In this document: one piece after another, positions 24,009 through 36,240 of the stretch | How the letters are laid out: each line of letters begins with the position of its first letter | Numbering within the stretch: position 1 is the first letter of the stretch | Assembly: GCA_004329165.1 (NCBI GenBank) | Contig: CM014729.1 | Span: forward strand, 61,406,542-61,470,541 | Direction: 5' to 3' | DNA: 64,000 nucleotides | From: Spatholobus suberectus | Taxonomy: Eukaryota; Streptophyta; Magnoliopsida; Fabales; Fabaceae | Translations under genes and position numbers: made by a program | Notes under the pieces: generated by a model | Databases searched by the model: none | Told to the model about the DNA's origin: nothing | The model's input: only the letters and a program-made list of their open reading frames with translations

Positions 24009-24676
24009 AGACACTTAGGGGTAAGGGTTTTTATAAACCGAATTCAATCCAATAAAAACTGAAAACATCAATCTAAAAAATTGAGAACCGAATAAACTAA
24101 AAATAGAACAAACCGAGAAGCGCAAAAACAGAATTTTTTTATTGGATTGGACCAAATTTTGAATTTGATTTTGAAAACCAATCCAATTCAAACCAAACTT
24201 ATAAATACATGTATATTTTTATTTATAAATTTACGATATCACTCATATTTATTATATAACTTATACTTATTTATGAAAAATATATTTAATTAAAAATATT
24301 TTTTTAGTAACTATTTGAATAAAGATATATAAATGTAATTATCAAATTGTGTAAATTTATTTTTAATAGTCTATATTTAAAGAATTATACTATTATTAGC
24401 TATATAATGACTTATAGATGAAATATTTGATATTTTTAATTTTTTTTATTATGTTTATTATATATCTTACTATTTATTTAATACTTTATCCAAAACAATA
24501 AAATTAAAACTAAAAATCGATTCAATCCAAACCACTTTAGATTGAATTGGATCGGATCATATTTAAATCTTAAACCAAACCGATTGGATGGTGAATTAAG
24601 AAAATCGAAGTAATTAGATCAGATGGTTTTTCTCTTCAAAATCAATCTAATCCAATCTGTAAACACACCTACTTAG
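24009..24676. mobile_element. Dispersed repeat with TTGGATTGGA-type inverted ends
   Basis: The left part (TAAACCGAATTCAATCCAA) and right part (AATCAATCTAATCCAATCTG) are inverted versions of a theme common in legume genomes. The interior is AT-rich. No TSD was found, so the borders are approximate. Confidence 0.45.
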
Positions 24677-25034
24677 GGAGTGTTTGGTAGGGGATTCTTT
24701 TAAGTTTCCTAAGAATTTTATGTTAAAAATGTTAAATTCTTCTGTTTGGTGACAAATTTAAAAATCATTCCAGGAATTTAATATTTCTAGAAATCTAATA
24801 TTCTCATGAATCATTTTTTAATTAAATTTTCAGCTAAACTTTCTCATGGGAAAGGTTGAGAATCCAAGATCCTCATGAAGGATTTTTTTTTTTTTAAATT
24901 ATGTCTTTTATTCTTGGGAACATTTTAAACATACTAAACATATTTATGACATTCTCAAAAAACATGATTTCTAGTAAATATAATTTCCAAGATTCTAGTA
25001 ATAAAAAAAGATTTCTTATACCAAACACCCCATA
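24677..25034. mobile_element. Foldback MITE-like element (about 358 bp)
   Basis: The left end, GGAGTGTTTGGTAGGGGATTC, pairs with the reverse complement of the right end, GGGGTGTTTGGTATAAGAAA. Further inverted similarity around ATTCTAG lies inside. No secure TSD was found, so the superfamily is open. Confidence 0.5.
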
Positions 25035-25344
25035 ATCTCAAAAGAAAAACATTTTTTTTCTCCTTCAGCCAAATTGTCGGGTTGAAAAGTTAAAACAAAG
25101 GGGAAAGAAACTTTTAAAAATTATTAATTAATTAGATATGTGTGTTCTGTTAGTAGCTAAGAATTAATCGTGATACTTTAACTACATCAAATGTATATTC
25201 AATTAATTCCACGCAAAGTTTTGGAATCTTTTGGCCAATTTAAGAGGGTTTTGTTTTACTCAAATGTGTTATACTAATGTGAGAGTTATATCCTAGCCTT
25301 AACATCGTATAAAGGAATTTAATCTCGAGTGTTCATTAAGATTA

Positions 25345-25575
25345 GGAGGAATGATAGTAACACTGTTTCTAATATTTTCTTTTTAATACTCTTTTTATTA
25401 TTAGCTAAAATTTATTAAAATTCACAAATTTTAGTGGGTTCTATTTTTAAATCAAAAGAGAGACTCATTAAATGAGAACTGAGACTTACTAAAATTTATG
25501 ACTTTCAATAAATTTTAACAAATAATAAAGAGTGATAAAAAGTGAGTATTAGAGAGAGTGTTATTAGCATTCCTC
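25345..25575. mobile_element. Foldback MITE with a near-perfect 9-bp TSD (231 bp)
   Basis: Inverted ends start GAGGAATGATAGTAACAC and GAGGAATGCTAATAACAC and stay similar for over 80 bp. The flanks TTAAGATTA (25336-25344) and TTACGATTA (25576-25584) match at 8 of 9 bases, suggesting a Mutator-type MITE. A related element lies at about 61021-61230. Confidence 0.65.
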
Positions 25576-25584
25576 TTACGATTA

Positions 25585-27180
25585 ATTAGACTGTATAAAA
25601 AATGCATATTTTAATTTCTTATTAGAACAACTTGTATGTCTTATATATATTACTTTATATTGGGTCCTAGACACAACACTACTTTTAGATAAGAATGCAA
25701 TAGAAATTTGAAATCTTATATCATTTTTTTTTACTTTTACCTAAATAAAAAATCTATTGGCCAGACAGGCCACCCCACCCTACCTCACTAATAGCCTATT
25801 TTTTGGCAGGCAAAAATGAGTTGATAGTTGATAACTTTGTCCCGGCCTACTCAAGAAAGTGGATTAAACATATTTTCTTAATGGGTCAAGTTCGTCTTGC
25901 CACCCATAGGTGTCAATGACGCAACAAAAGAGGGTGAGTTTGTTAACATTAGGAGGTAGAGGGAGAGAAAGAGAGTAAGGGGGATGAGCATTGTGGATGA
26001 GAGATTAGGAATAGTGAATGAGATTTATTATTGGTAAGAGATTGAGGATCAAGAGAAGAGAAGACGGAGGGATTCAAATTAAAAAGTGAAGAAGGAGGTA
26101 TGGGAGCATTTTAGATTTCAGACTCACTAAAAATTAGCATCAACTTTCAAAAATTATTAATTAGCTTCAGTCATGACCAATATAAGTTGAAAAAGATAAA
26201 AATATTCAAAATATAAACAAAAATAAATTTAGTATTAGTATACCTTATACTAATGTCAATCTCAAGGCCAACGTTAAGTGTCTACAGTTATACATTGTTT
26301 TTCTTATAATAAGATTTAATTATCGTAAAAAAATTAATTCCAATATAATATATAAAAATAAATCTATTTTTGTGTTATAAATTAGAATACACATTTTTTT
26401 TAATGTGATTTTCAATATTCTTCCTTTACTCCTTTGGATGTGCATTTGCACACTATCTTTGTAACTAGTTAAAAAATTTCTCTCAACTATATCAAACTAT
26501 AATCATTTTATTTTTATTTGTATGTTTGATCTTCTTAATGTGTGTTTGGTTAGGTGTTTACCACACTCAACGTTGGTCAACTTTGAAGCCACAAATACTA
26601 GCTTCTGCGTCATTTTTAAAATTTAGACGTAGATTTGCTACAAAACGTGGATCATTGACTCAGATCTAAATACACTATTAATTGTCCATCCCTTTCAATT
26701 CATTCTCTTTTATTTATATCTTTAAATTAAATTTTAATATTTTTTAAAATTAATTATCAACAATTAAAAATAGCCTTATCTTCTAATTTAAATTATTTGT
26801 TTTATTTATGATAAATTTAATTATAATATTATTTATATTTTAAAAAATATTTATTTATTATAAATTTTAATTATATAATAACTAAAAATATATGTTCGTT
26901 CACTAATTTGAAAGACTAATCAATAAGCTACGTATACTATGTGTCGATCACGGGTGAGCGTGAGCCGCAAGGCTATTCACGCGTCTTCTGACACTTTAAA
27001 AAATAAAAAACAAATAATTTTTTTTTGAAAGGATAGTGTCGGTTATGTACTTGTCCCATTGAATCCGATTCGTTTACTGGCCGAATTAACGAGTCACTAA
27101 TTGAATAGTATGGATTAATATATATTAAAAATTTTCTAAATTTTTCTAACTTATAAATTTCAGTACCTTAAAAAGTAAAA

Positions 27181-27213
<33 letters not shown>

Positions 27214-27255
27214 AATAAAAAGAAAAATATATATATATTATACTATATTTTATAA
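25585..27255. other. Intergenic DNA upstream of the PPR gene
   Basis: The segment at 25760-25915 (GGCCAGACAGGCCACCCCA and CTTGCCACCCATAGG) looks like the inverted partner of 23745-23830 (GGATGGCAAAACGGGTTAG), possibly the two ends of an older element of about 2.1 kb. The stretch at 27176-27235 is A-rich simple sequence. No gene is recognised. Confidence 0.4.
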
Positions 27256-27412
27256 GAGTTTAATGATAATGTACCTGTCATTTTACACTGTTAACCAATT
27301 ATAAATTACTGTTGTTATGACTTTTAAAATAATTATGATAAAATTAATAAATTTATTATAAATGATAATTTATAATTAGATGACAGTATAAACAAAAGTT
27401 TATAATTAAAAT
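27256..27412. mobile_element. Degenerate member of MITE family M1
   Basis: It starts GAGTTTAATGATAATGTACC and carries inverted CATTTTACACTG and GATGACAGTATAAA motifs, as in the M1 copies. The right end is decayed and no TSD is clear. Confidence 0.45.
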
Positions 27413-27540
27413 GTCAAAAAAATTTACAATAGACCTATAACAGGCAAGCCGGGTGGGTCACACCGGTTCAACCGGGTCGGGCGCGTGAGATCAGGGCTCA
27501 CCTCACCTCATACTACATACACATTAGCTTCTGCCCCCAG

Positions 27541-27652
27541 TTGCTTGGAAAAGTCTATCCGTCAGCGCCACACACAAACATAGGAGCCGCCACCCCCTTC
27601 TCTCAGGTTCTCAACCCTTCTATGCTTCCACAACCGCCACTCAACGATGCCG
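27541..27652 (+). promoter_or_regulatory. Probable 5' leader exon of the PPR-SMR gene
   Basis: A GC-richer, pyrimidine-rich leader ends ACGATGCCG followed by GTACCT, a GT donor at 27653. The acceptor TTATTTGCAG ends at 28310. Splicing would join ATG CCG to AAT ATG TTA CGA in frame, adding Met-Pro-Asn before the conserved start. An earlier donor (CAG|GTTCTC at about 27606) would leave this ATG out. Transcript data would decide. Confidence 0.5.
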
Positions 27653-28313
27653 GTACCTCTCTTCACTCCTATTCATATAACACTCAACACTTGAATGCCT
27701 TAGAAATTTAAAATTAATTACTTGTCATGTGCAACCCGTGCCTTTGTTATTTGGGGATGCATCGGCTGTTTCGTGTTGAGTTTTTCTGAATTGCTTAAAA
27801 ACTTTCTGAATTACTTTTGAATTGCTTAAAAACTTCAGCGAATAGGCTTGTTGCTGCTCATGGTTTTGGCTTTGCTGGGTGAAATGGAATTGCCGCCTGT
27901 GAAATTGTCCATTTCAATTTTCAATGATGGTAGCTGGTTTAATATAAGGCTTTGTTGATGATAATAATAACGTGCGCGTGCTTAGAGTTTGTAAATTGTG
28001 TTAGCTCTGTCAGGTTGGTAGTGTTGGTGCTGTGGTTCTTGCTTGGTACTGCTTGTTTTGTTATCATCCAAATGAAACGTTATGGCTGATGGTGTAATGT
28101 GGTAGAAATATTAGCTTCAAGATTTTGAGTTGGGCTGCTGCCTGCATTTTCATTTTGCAGTGGTTGGTGTGTTGTTTGTTTCCTGCCACGATGAGCTTGT
28201 CGTTTGCTGAAAGTTCATAGAGAATTGGCCTCTTTCTGCTGATTCCTACTGCTTTCATTTTTGTGTTAAGAGTTTAGTGATTGTGACCTATTATTGAACT
28301 TTATTTGCAGAAT

Positions 28314-30950
28314 ATGTTACGAGCGAAGCAGATCAGTACTCTTTCAAGCAATGCTAGGAGTTTTTTCCTTAGTGGTTCGCGATGTAATGCAGCAGATGGC
28401 AATTCATGCACTTGCCCCGAGGATGAAACATGTGTGTCTAGAGGACGGCAGAGAAAAAATAATGAAGAATTACTTGTGCAGAAGCCATCCTCCTTAGTAT
28501 CCAAAACCACATCTCAAGTTGCAGGAACACTGGTTTCAGGAAACTTGGCAAATGGGCCAGCTTCCCACAAGGCTGGGGTTGTTGATCAATCTGGTCGTGT
28601 ACAACAAATTCGGTCTGCTTCATATGCACCAAGTAAATCAGACTCTGTAACATATGCTTGTGTTGTTGATGGTGGTCAGGAGCATGTTGCACACTCATCT
28701 TCTCTTAATGCTGACCAGTTTTATAGGGCTGGTATTGCAGCTGTCAATTTTCTTTCTGATGTAGTTAATTATAAGTTTCCTTTATCAGATGGCATGGGAA
28801 TACTAAACTACTCTAAAAATTATATGGTTGATCCTGCCAGAACCCTACCCAACGTCAGATCTTCCAATGTGCAGCAAATTAGAAAGGAGAACTTTACTGC
28901 CATTCATCCCAAACCACCTGTTTCTACTCATCCGGGGCCGTCTAAACATACAAATAATCATCATGCTGCAAAGGGAAAAGTTGATAAATCAAATTTAGCT
29001 AAAGGCTTTAAGCATGTTGCTTCTTCAGGGACAGAGAAGTCAGGGGCAGCTCCAAATATTCCTTTAAATAATCATGATCGCAGAGCCTTGCCACAGAGAA
29101 CAAGAACTCATTCAAACCGCTTTGTGACAAATTTTGGTTCCAATGTGCAAACTTCAAATCCACGCATGTTGGGATCATTCAAGGAAAGTTTCAATAAACA
29201 CCCAAGGGATCTGAATATGCCCGCTGGAATTGCTCCAATGAACAGGCATTTTACTAATACTGGGCATGTTGTGGAAGTGGTTAAAGATATACTGAAACAG
29301 TTAAAATGGGGTCCTGCTACAGAGAAGGCTCTCTATAACCTGAATTTTTCAATCGATGCATACCAAGCTAACCAGATCCTAAAGCAACTTCAAGACCATT
29401 CAGTTGCTCTAGGCTTCTTTTACTGGCTAAAGCGTCAACTGGGCTTCTGGCATGATGGGCATACTTACACCACCATGGTTGGTATCCTAGGCCGTGCAAG
29501 AGAGTTTGGTGCTTTAAACAAATTGCTAGAGCAGATGGTCAAGGATGGATGCCGGCCTAATGTTGTTACTTACAATCGTCTAATTCACAGCTATGGCCGT
29601 GCGAACTACCTAAAGGAGGCACTGAATGTGTTCAACCAAATGCAGGAGATGGGATGCAAGCCTGATCGTGTTACTTACTGCACACTGATTGATATTCATG
29701 CAAAAGCTGGATTTCTTGATGTGGCTATGTCTATGTATGAAAGAATGCAAGAAGCTGGCCTTTCTCCCGACACATTTACATACAGTGTCATGATCAACTG
29801 CCTTGGAAAATCTGGTAATTTAGCTGCAGCCCATAGGCTATTTTGTGAGATGGTTGATCAGGGTTGTGTTCCTAATATTGTCACGTACAATATCTTGATT
29901 GCTTTGCAAGCTAAAGCAAGGAACTATCAGACAGCATTGAAACTATACCGTGACGTGCAGAATGCAGGATTTAAACCCGACAAAGTTACTTACAGCATTG
30001 TAATGGAAGTGCTTGGCCACTGTGGGTATCTTGAGGAAGCAGAAGCAGTTTTTGTTGAGATGAAACAGAACAATTGGGTTCCAGATGAACCTGTTTATGG
30101 TCTTTTGGTAGACCTGTGGGGAAAGGCTGGTCATGTTGAGAAGGCTTGGCAATGGTATCAGGCAATGCTGAGAGCAGGTTTGCTTCCAAACGTACCAACT
30201 TGCAATTCACTTCTCAGTGCATTCCTCAGGGTGCATCGATTGCCAGATGCATATAATCTTCTCCAAAACATGGTGGCTCTTGGCTTAAACCCATCTTTGC
30301 AGACGTATACCTTACTTCTCAGTTGTTGTACGGAGGCACAATCATCATATGATATGGGATTTTGTTGTGAGCTTATGGCAGTCACTGGCCATCCTGCGCA
30401 TGCATTTTTACTGTCCATGCCAGCAGCGGGACCTGATGGTCAAAACGTGCGGGATCATGTAAGTAAATTCTTAGACCTTATGCATTCCGAGCATAGAGAG
30501 GGCAAAAGAGGGCTTGTAGATGCAGTGGTGGATTTTCTTCACAAATCTGGGCTGAAGGAGGAGGCTGGTTCGGTTTGGGAGGTGGCTGCACAAAAAAATG
30601 TGTATCCTGATGCTGTCAAGGAAAAAAGCTCTTGTTATTGGCTTATAAATCTTCATGTCATGTCTGATGGAACTGCTGTAACAGCATTGTCTAGGACACT
30701 TGCTTGGTTTCGCAGACAGATGCTGGCATCTGGGGTTGGCCCTAACCGGATAGATATTGTCACTGGATGGGGTCGTAGGAGTAGGGTGACAGGTTCTTCT
30801 CTTGTGAGACAGGCAGTGCATGAACTGCTACATGTATTCAGTTTCCCATTTTTCACAGAAAATGGCAATTCAGGTTGTTTTGTGGGATGCGGGGAGCCTC
30901 TTAGTCAATGGTTGCACCACTCTTATGTGGAACGAATGCATTTACTGTAG
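28314..30950 (+). CDS. PPR-SMR protein (P-type pentatricopeptide repeat with C-terminal SMR domain)
   Basis: Predicted organelle RNA-binding protein of 878 residues in one exon. The start MLRAKQISTLSSNARSFFL is Arg/Ser-rich and fits a mitochondrial or plastid targeting peptide. Residues 50-370 are low in recognisable motifs. About nine P-type PPR units follow from HTYTTMVGILGR (383) to about 665, with the usual VTYN starts and GCxPN/GCKPD ends. The SMR domain occupies about 776-876, with INLHVMSDGTA and the signature IDIVTGWGRRS (TGWG at 817). It closely resembles the Arabidopsis At1g18900/At1g74750 type from memory; members of the PPR-SMR class act in organelle RNA processing. No E or DYW editing domain is present. 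The start was chosen at the conserved MLRAK; a spliced upstream in-frame ATG exists at 27647. Confidence 0.93.
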   Translation: MLRAKQISTLSSNARSFFLSGSRCNAADGNSCTCPEDETCVSRGRQRKNNEELLVQKPSSLVSKTTSQVAGTLVSGNLANGPASHKAGVVDQSGRVQQIRSASYAPSKSDSVTYACVVDGGQEHVAHSSSLNADQFYRAGIAAVNFLSDVVNYKFPLSDGMGILNYSKNYMVDPARTLPNVRSSNVQQIRKENFTAIHPKPPVSTHPGPSKHTNNHHAAKGKVDKSNLAKGFKHVASSGTEKSGAAPNIPLNNHDRRALPQRTRTHSNRFVTNFGSNVQTSNPRMLGSFKESFNKHPRDLNMPAGIAPMNRHFTNTGHVVEVVKDILKQLKWGPATEKALYNLNFSIDAYQANQILKQLQDHSVALGFFYWLKRQLGFWHDGHTYTTMVGILGRAREFGALNKLLEQMVKDGCRPNVVTYNRLIHSYGRANYLKEALNVFNQMQEMGCKPDRVTYCTLIDIHAKAGFLDVAMSMYERMQEAGLSPDTFTYSVMINCLGKSGNLAAAHRLFCEMVDQGCVPNIVTYNILIALQAKARNYQTALKLYRDVQNAGFKPDKVTYSIVMEVLGHCGYLEEAEAVFVEMKQNNWVPDEPVYGLLVDLWGKAGHVEKAWQWYQAMLRAGLLPNVPTCNSLLSAFLRVHRLPDAYNLLQNMVALGLNPSLQTYTLLLSCCTEAQSSYDMGFCCELMAVTGHPAHAFLLSMPAAGPDGQNVRDHVSKFLDLMHSEHREGKRGLVDAVVDFLHKSGLKEEAGSVWEVAAQKNVYPDAVKEKSSCYWLINLHVMSDGTAVTALSRTLAWFRRQMLASGVGPNRIDIVTGWGRRSRVTGSSLVRQAVHELLHVFSFPFFTENGNSGCFVGCGEPLSQWLHHSYVERMHLL

Positions 30951-30999
30951 TTGGTAATTGTAGAATCGTTTCCCCTTCAGCTTAGACACAATTTTGCTG

Positions 31000-31975
31000 C
31001 GGGAAATGAACTCGGAGTGGGATTTTTATGCACAGTGTTGACATTGTATGTAATTGTAGTTGGTCAGTGTGCAGTTATCCAAGTTATTATCTTCAAATTT
31101 TTATTTTGGGAATGGTAAACTGAATGCTTGTTGGTAGTCTTTGTTCTCCTATTATTCAAGTTATTATCTATCTATCTATCTATTATATATACTGAATCAT
31201 ATGGGAATGACCTTATATGAGAATGAAAATGGTGAATCTCAACTATTAAATTAAAATAAAAAACCTTAATTAAAAGACCAACTTAATAAATTTATTAAAA
31301 TCATTTGACTATCAAATTTATAAAAGATTTCAATTATTACATTATAAAATATTCCAATTATCAACGCCAATCTTTTTTGATATATATACATAAGAAGCAT
31401 AGTAAGGTAGAGCATTTATTTGAGTATGTATTATTAGTTTAATTATTGATTTGTAAGTATTTAATTTATTTCTCTCAACTTTCTAGGATAAGTAGATGGT
31501 GATACTATGAAGCATAGCATTTTGTTTAACATGTAGGTGTGAATTGTTATATATGATGTCTCGTAAGTGTTTACCTTATCCTCTTTTTTTTGACAGATAC
31601 CTTATCTTCTTAAACTTTATTCTTTTGAGATTTCTTTTGATAAGTATTTTACCAATATGAACCAAAGAAAATTTTATGCAAACTTTCATAATCAAAATTA
31701 ATAGGAGTTTTCGAAACTAAAATGGAATCTTTAGTAGTTTTAAGTAATTGGTGAAAATGTAGCGACAATGGGTCATTGCAGTGATGATGGCAATAGTTAT
31801 AGGAGTGAATAAGTGACATGTTTGGTGGTCTAATGTCATAATCCTGTCTTGTTTGGTGCAACAACCCTCTATTGCTACATGACACTAACAATGTAATCGT
31901 GGGATAATTCAATTTTAAATAAAACTTTTATTAATTATGAAAGTGAGAGTAAATTTTTTTGTGTTTTGCTACAGC
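31000..31975. other. 3' region of the PPR gene and intergenic DNA
   Basis: The PPR transcript probably ends within about 31000-31140. A (TATC)n microsatellite follows at about 31167-31186. The rest is AT-rich with no gene recognised. Confidence 0.5.
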
Positions 31976-31980
31976 ATAAC

Positions 31981-33272
31981 TATTAAGTGTTTGGCAAGCA
32001 TACCAATTCGAACAAGTAATACAGTGATGAGTGAATATTGTTCCCCAAGAGACTTGCGTAATACATGACAATCTACTAATTTTTCTATCTTAAACTAATG
32101 TCACCAGAGAATGATAACAATTGCAAGAAAATAAAAACTAAAAATATCAACAGGGGAGGGCATTGAAATATAAACTCATTGTGACATATAATCAAGCACT
32201 TAATATATATTAAAGGATTTAGATCGAATATATATATCAAAATAGTTGAGGTTTAACTTTATTAAGCCTTCCTATCATGTACTATATGAGTTATACATTT
32301 AGTATTTAGTTACCAAGTTACCATCATCCTATTAAAACCATTTTAACCTTCATTCCTTACAAGTTAAAAATCTAAGTCATTTGAATGAACTACTAACTCC
32401 TTGCATAGCTTAATCAAAGAATAGAGGATAAAAGCTATCTGACACATAATAGTCTATTCCTAGATCTAGAATGTATTAGATGCATTTTTTCAGATCTAAG
32501 CTTTAAAACATGTTTTCCAACAAGATTCAATGCTTAATAAGAACAAGTTAAGGTTGATCAAACCCAAACAAGCATTAAGAGTAGAAGAAATACATTAACA
32601 TGGAATTAAACTGAATAAATATCTCAAAATAGATACATGAAGGTCAGCATTAATTACATTAAACCCCAACAAGAGTAAATCTAGCTACACATAGCTAAAG
32701 AAAAGAAGGAAACTTGGATGGAGAAGTTGAAGAAGTGAATAGCTTCCATTCTAGAGCCAAGAAAGCTTGCTTCTTTTTGTCACCTAACCCTAGAATATTT
32801 TGAGTAGGCTATTGTTCCTCAGCCCATTTGTAGCTTTTTCCTTTAATAAATTTTGTCTTTTCTATTTAAATGTCACATCAATCAAAATTGGCACTGAGTA
32901 GCAAAACCTTATTGCTAGGCGCCAAAATATAAAAACAAGGGAATTCTTCTTTACTAGGTTGGCGTTGAGTGCCAACATGTAGGCACTTAGTGCCAACTGC
33001 TGGTCAGTTGGTGCTATCTTTTTCTTCTCTTTTGGGCTAGAATATGCTATGGATCTCTCTCCCTCCTTCCTAAATCTTTCCTTCTTCGCTTTAAGTTGTA
33101 TAGATTTCTAAAAAAAATAATAAAATTATCAAAGAACTTAAAGTGCTAGACCTATATTCAAATGTATATAGTTTGTGTATAAAAGGTGGACAAATCTAAA
33201 CATTAAGTCAGCAAAAAATGGTATATGTATCAAAATATGTACCAAAAAGATAAATATGACTAGCACTTATCA
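31981..33272. mobile_element. Solo LTR (1292 bp)
   Basis: The left end, TATTAAGTGTTTGGCAAGC, and right end, CACTTATCA, form a decayed inverted pair; the expected intact end is TGATAAGTG. A perfect 5-bp TSD, ATAAC, flanks it (31976-31980 and 33273-33277). Inside are the phrases CCCCAAGAGACTTGCG and GGCGTTGAGTGCCAAC, familiar from legume LTR retroelements. No gag or pol frames, hence solo. Confidence 0.7.
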
Positions 33273-33277
33273 ATAAC

Positions 33278-34770
33278 ATACACCAAAGATTTTGCAAATA
33301 GAAGTACAATATGAAACAAAATTAAATATTGAGTGATAATACACACGCATATAAAAACAATATAAAATATACTGTCTTATGCCACTAATCCATATACAAG
33401 ATAATATCCAAATATCTCAAAAGGTGGACATACGTGACAATAGATAATATGGCCAAATGTGGAATATACATCAAAAGGGGGAGTGTGAAACTAAATATAA
33501 AATGCACTCCTTAGTTGGTCACACAAGACACATCTTATGTCTAAGGCTAAGAAGCTACAAATGGAGCGCTACAAGTTAAAGAAGATCTGGATCTGTCTCA
33601 TGGTGTGTAGAACAGTGCATTCCACATCTCTTCAATAAACAACCAAATCTCTGACAGCACATTAAGCAAGAACGAAAAGATTAAAATCTTATTGGGAGTG
33701 TACTTGATAGTAATCTCTCCACTATAGAGTACCCTTTAGGTATCCCAATCTACCCTCTATGCCTTGCTATTTTGTCAAATGGAGGTCTCCACAAAGGCAA
33801 CGTAGAATATCTCAAATTGGTGATGCAAACTCAACATTTGCTTTCGCAAACGCAACATCATTATCATGGCAGTCAAATACACATAAACAAACATGCAAGA
33901 GTAAGCCTACTTAAACAACCATAAAGGTTCACACATTTACACAAATTCCAAGACAAGTAGAAATATCAAATCAACTCATTTCATTATAGTATATATCAAG
34001 AATATACATCATCTCGCATTAAGAATCATCATGACATAACTGGACAAGCTAAACAGTGCAAAAATAATGACAATCATGCATTGTGTGTAGATTCGACTTT
34101 ATGGAGATTTCTAAACATCAAGCAACCAGTTTAGATGTGTCTCTTAACATGGTACAACAACAATAAAAAACTTGTAGGTCACCAAAGCAACACGTGCCAT
34201 AAAACCATTCAGCTGACACTGGTCATTGATCTACGATGCAAACTAGTGGTATCATTAAGATAGACATACGTTGGTAGTAGCCACCACGACACAAGGCTTG
34301 TAATGTCCTTGGCTCTATGTGAAATCGCTTGTCTACTTATCCTTAAGGTCCTACCAAGCAACTTCTATTAACCTTCCACACTAGTAAAAGTCTTACTAAG
34401 CAACCTTCACTTACGTGCATGCTTGCTCACAGCAACAACGTGGACTATGCTTAAATGCATGAACATTCCACTAAGTACATCATCAATAACAACGTCAATT
34501 GATCTCAAATAAATATTTAAACTATTCTCGTAGAGAAACAACAACAATATCCCACTTAGGCCCTAGATCCTAAGTAACAACCTAACATTACCATCAAAGG
34601 GTAACCAAATTTTCCATACCACAAATAACTCTCCAAGTCTCAAATATTCAAAACACCTTGTTGTTAAGGTAGGAAACATACGAAATTTTCTTAAAATTTT
34701 TTGTCAACAATTTTTTTGTTACCATTCAATGTTTTCTGTCTTTGATGGATAACATATGTTATTAAAACTT
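33278..34770. other. Intergenic DNA of unknown origin
   Basis: Less AT-rich than neighbouring stretches but with stops in all frames. It could be the internal non-coding part of a degraded retroelement, but no conserved protein motif was seen. Confidence 0.4.
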
Positions 34771-34984
34771 AGAGTAAATGACTAATTTAATTCTTGAAAT
34801 TGTCACTCGCTGTCATTTTAGTCCCTGGATTTAACGAAATTCAAAAAAAAGTCCCCCAAAATTGTAATTTATCACTCATTTTAGTCCTTTCGTTAAGTGA
34901 AATTTGTTATCGTTAACAGAAGTGCCACATGGCACACACGTGGATGACATGTGTCACGTGGGTGCCATGTGTCACATGAGTGTA

Positions 34985-35077
34985 ACTCGATGTCATTTTA
35001 GTCCTTAAATCTATTACTCGATGTCATTTTAGTCCTTAAATCTATTACTCGATGTCATTTTAGTCCTTAAACATTAT
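34985..35077. repeat. 31-bp tandem repeat, three units
   Basis: The unit ACTCGATGTCATTTTAGTCC plus TTAAATCTATT repeats at 34985, 35016 and 35047. It lies inside the left arm of the Mutator-like element; the right arm has diverged equivalents rather than an exact array. Confidence 0.85.
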
Positions 35078-35107
35078 TATAATTTTTTTAATTAAGTACT
35101 TGTGACT

Positions 35108-36240
35108 TGAATATTTACATGATAAAGTAGATAATTAAGTTAGTATTGTAAATAGGAGGACAAATATATTCAAATCATATCATAAAATTGGTATTTAATA
35201 TTGTATTTTTATTTTAAGTATGTTATACCTCCTTTTCTAATTGTCAATTTTTTATCCACTTTTATTCATTTTATTTTTAAAATACATAAAAAAAAGTTTC
35301 TAGTTTCTCTGTATTTTTTTTTTCATAATTAATTCATTTATGAATTATTTCTTATTTTTCTCTATTCTCAAAAACGTTTATTACTTTTATTTCTTAAAAA
35401 ATGTAGTGTTTATGGTGTTCTAGTTTTGATTTGAATAATTGTAGAATAAAATAAATAATTAAATTAATATTGTTTATAGGAAGACTAATATATTTAACAT
35501 ATTATAAAAGTGATACTTAATATTCATTCTCATTTTGAGTTTTTCATTATTAGTTGTCCATTTTTATATATTTTATATTTTTTATAATATATAAATAAAA
35601 ACAAAGTTTTTAATTTCTCTACATTCCATTTTTATTTTAATAATTATTTCACTTATCAATTACTCTTTATTTTTCTCTTATCTAAAAAAATCTATTACTT
35701 TCATTTCCTGAAAATTGCACTGTTTATGTCTTTGATATTCTATTTTTTATTTGAATAATTGCAAAAGTAAAATACACAAATATATTAATATTTTTTGTTG
35801 GAGGACAAATATATTTAATATTATATCATAGTCATAGAAAGTGATATTTAATGTTACTTCTCATTTTAAGTAGGTTGTGTATTCTTTTATTTGTCAATTT
35901 TTAAACTTTTTTATTCATCTTATTTTCTTTTAGAACACATAATTGAAAAGCAAAGTTCATTATTTTTTTATATTTTAATTATAATACAATTCAATAAAAT
36001 TGAATTTTAGGATTCTTATTTTAATTTCTAAAAGACTAATCATCGTAATTTAACGGTCAAAATTCAATTTCATGCTTAATTTTATCCATCAAATGAATAT
36101 TAATATTATTTTGTTTTAGTAAATTATATTAATTTACTTAACAATTATTTCTTATTTTTCTCTTGTTTTAAACTATTTATTACTTTTATTTATTGGAAAC
36201 AATTTTTATGGTGTTATACCCTTTATCTAAATAATTAAAG
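35108..36240. repeat. Imperfect tandem repeats of about 320 bp inside the Mutator-like element
   Basis: Units start at about 35108, 35433 and 35753. Each begins with a GAATAATTG-like motif and contains AGGACAAATATATT, CTTATTTTTCTC and TTATTACTTTTATTT in the same order. The third unit is longer (about 470 bp). Non-coding. Confidence 0.7.

Noticed and set aside
27440..27490. tRNA-like string near GGTTCAACCGGG
   Set aside because: The T-loop-like motif has no matching acceptor, D or anticodon arms at the right distances.
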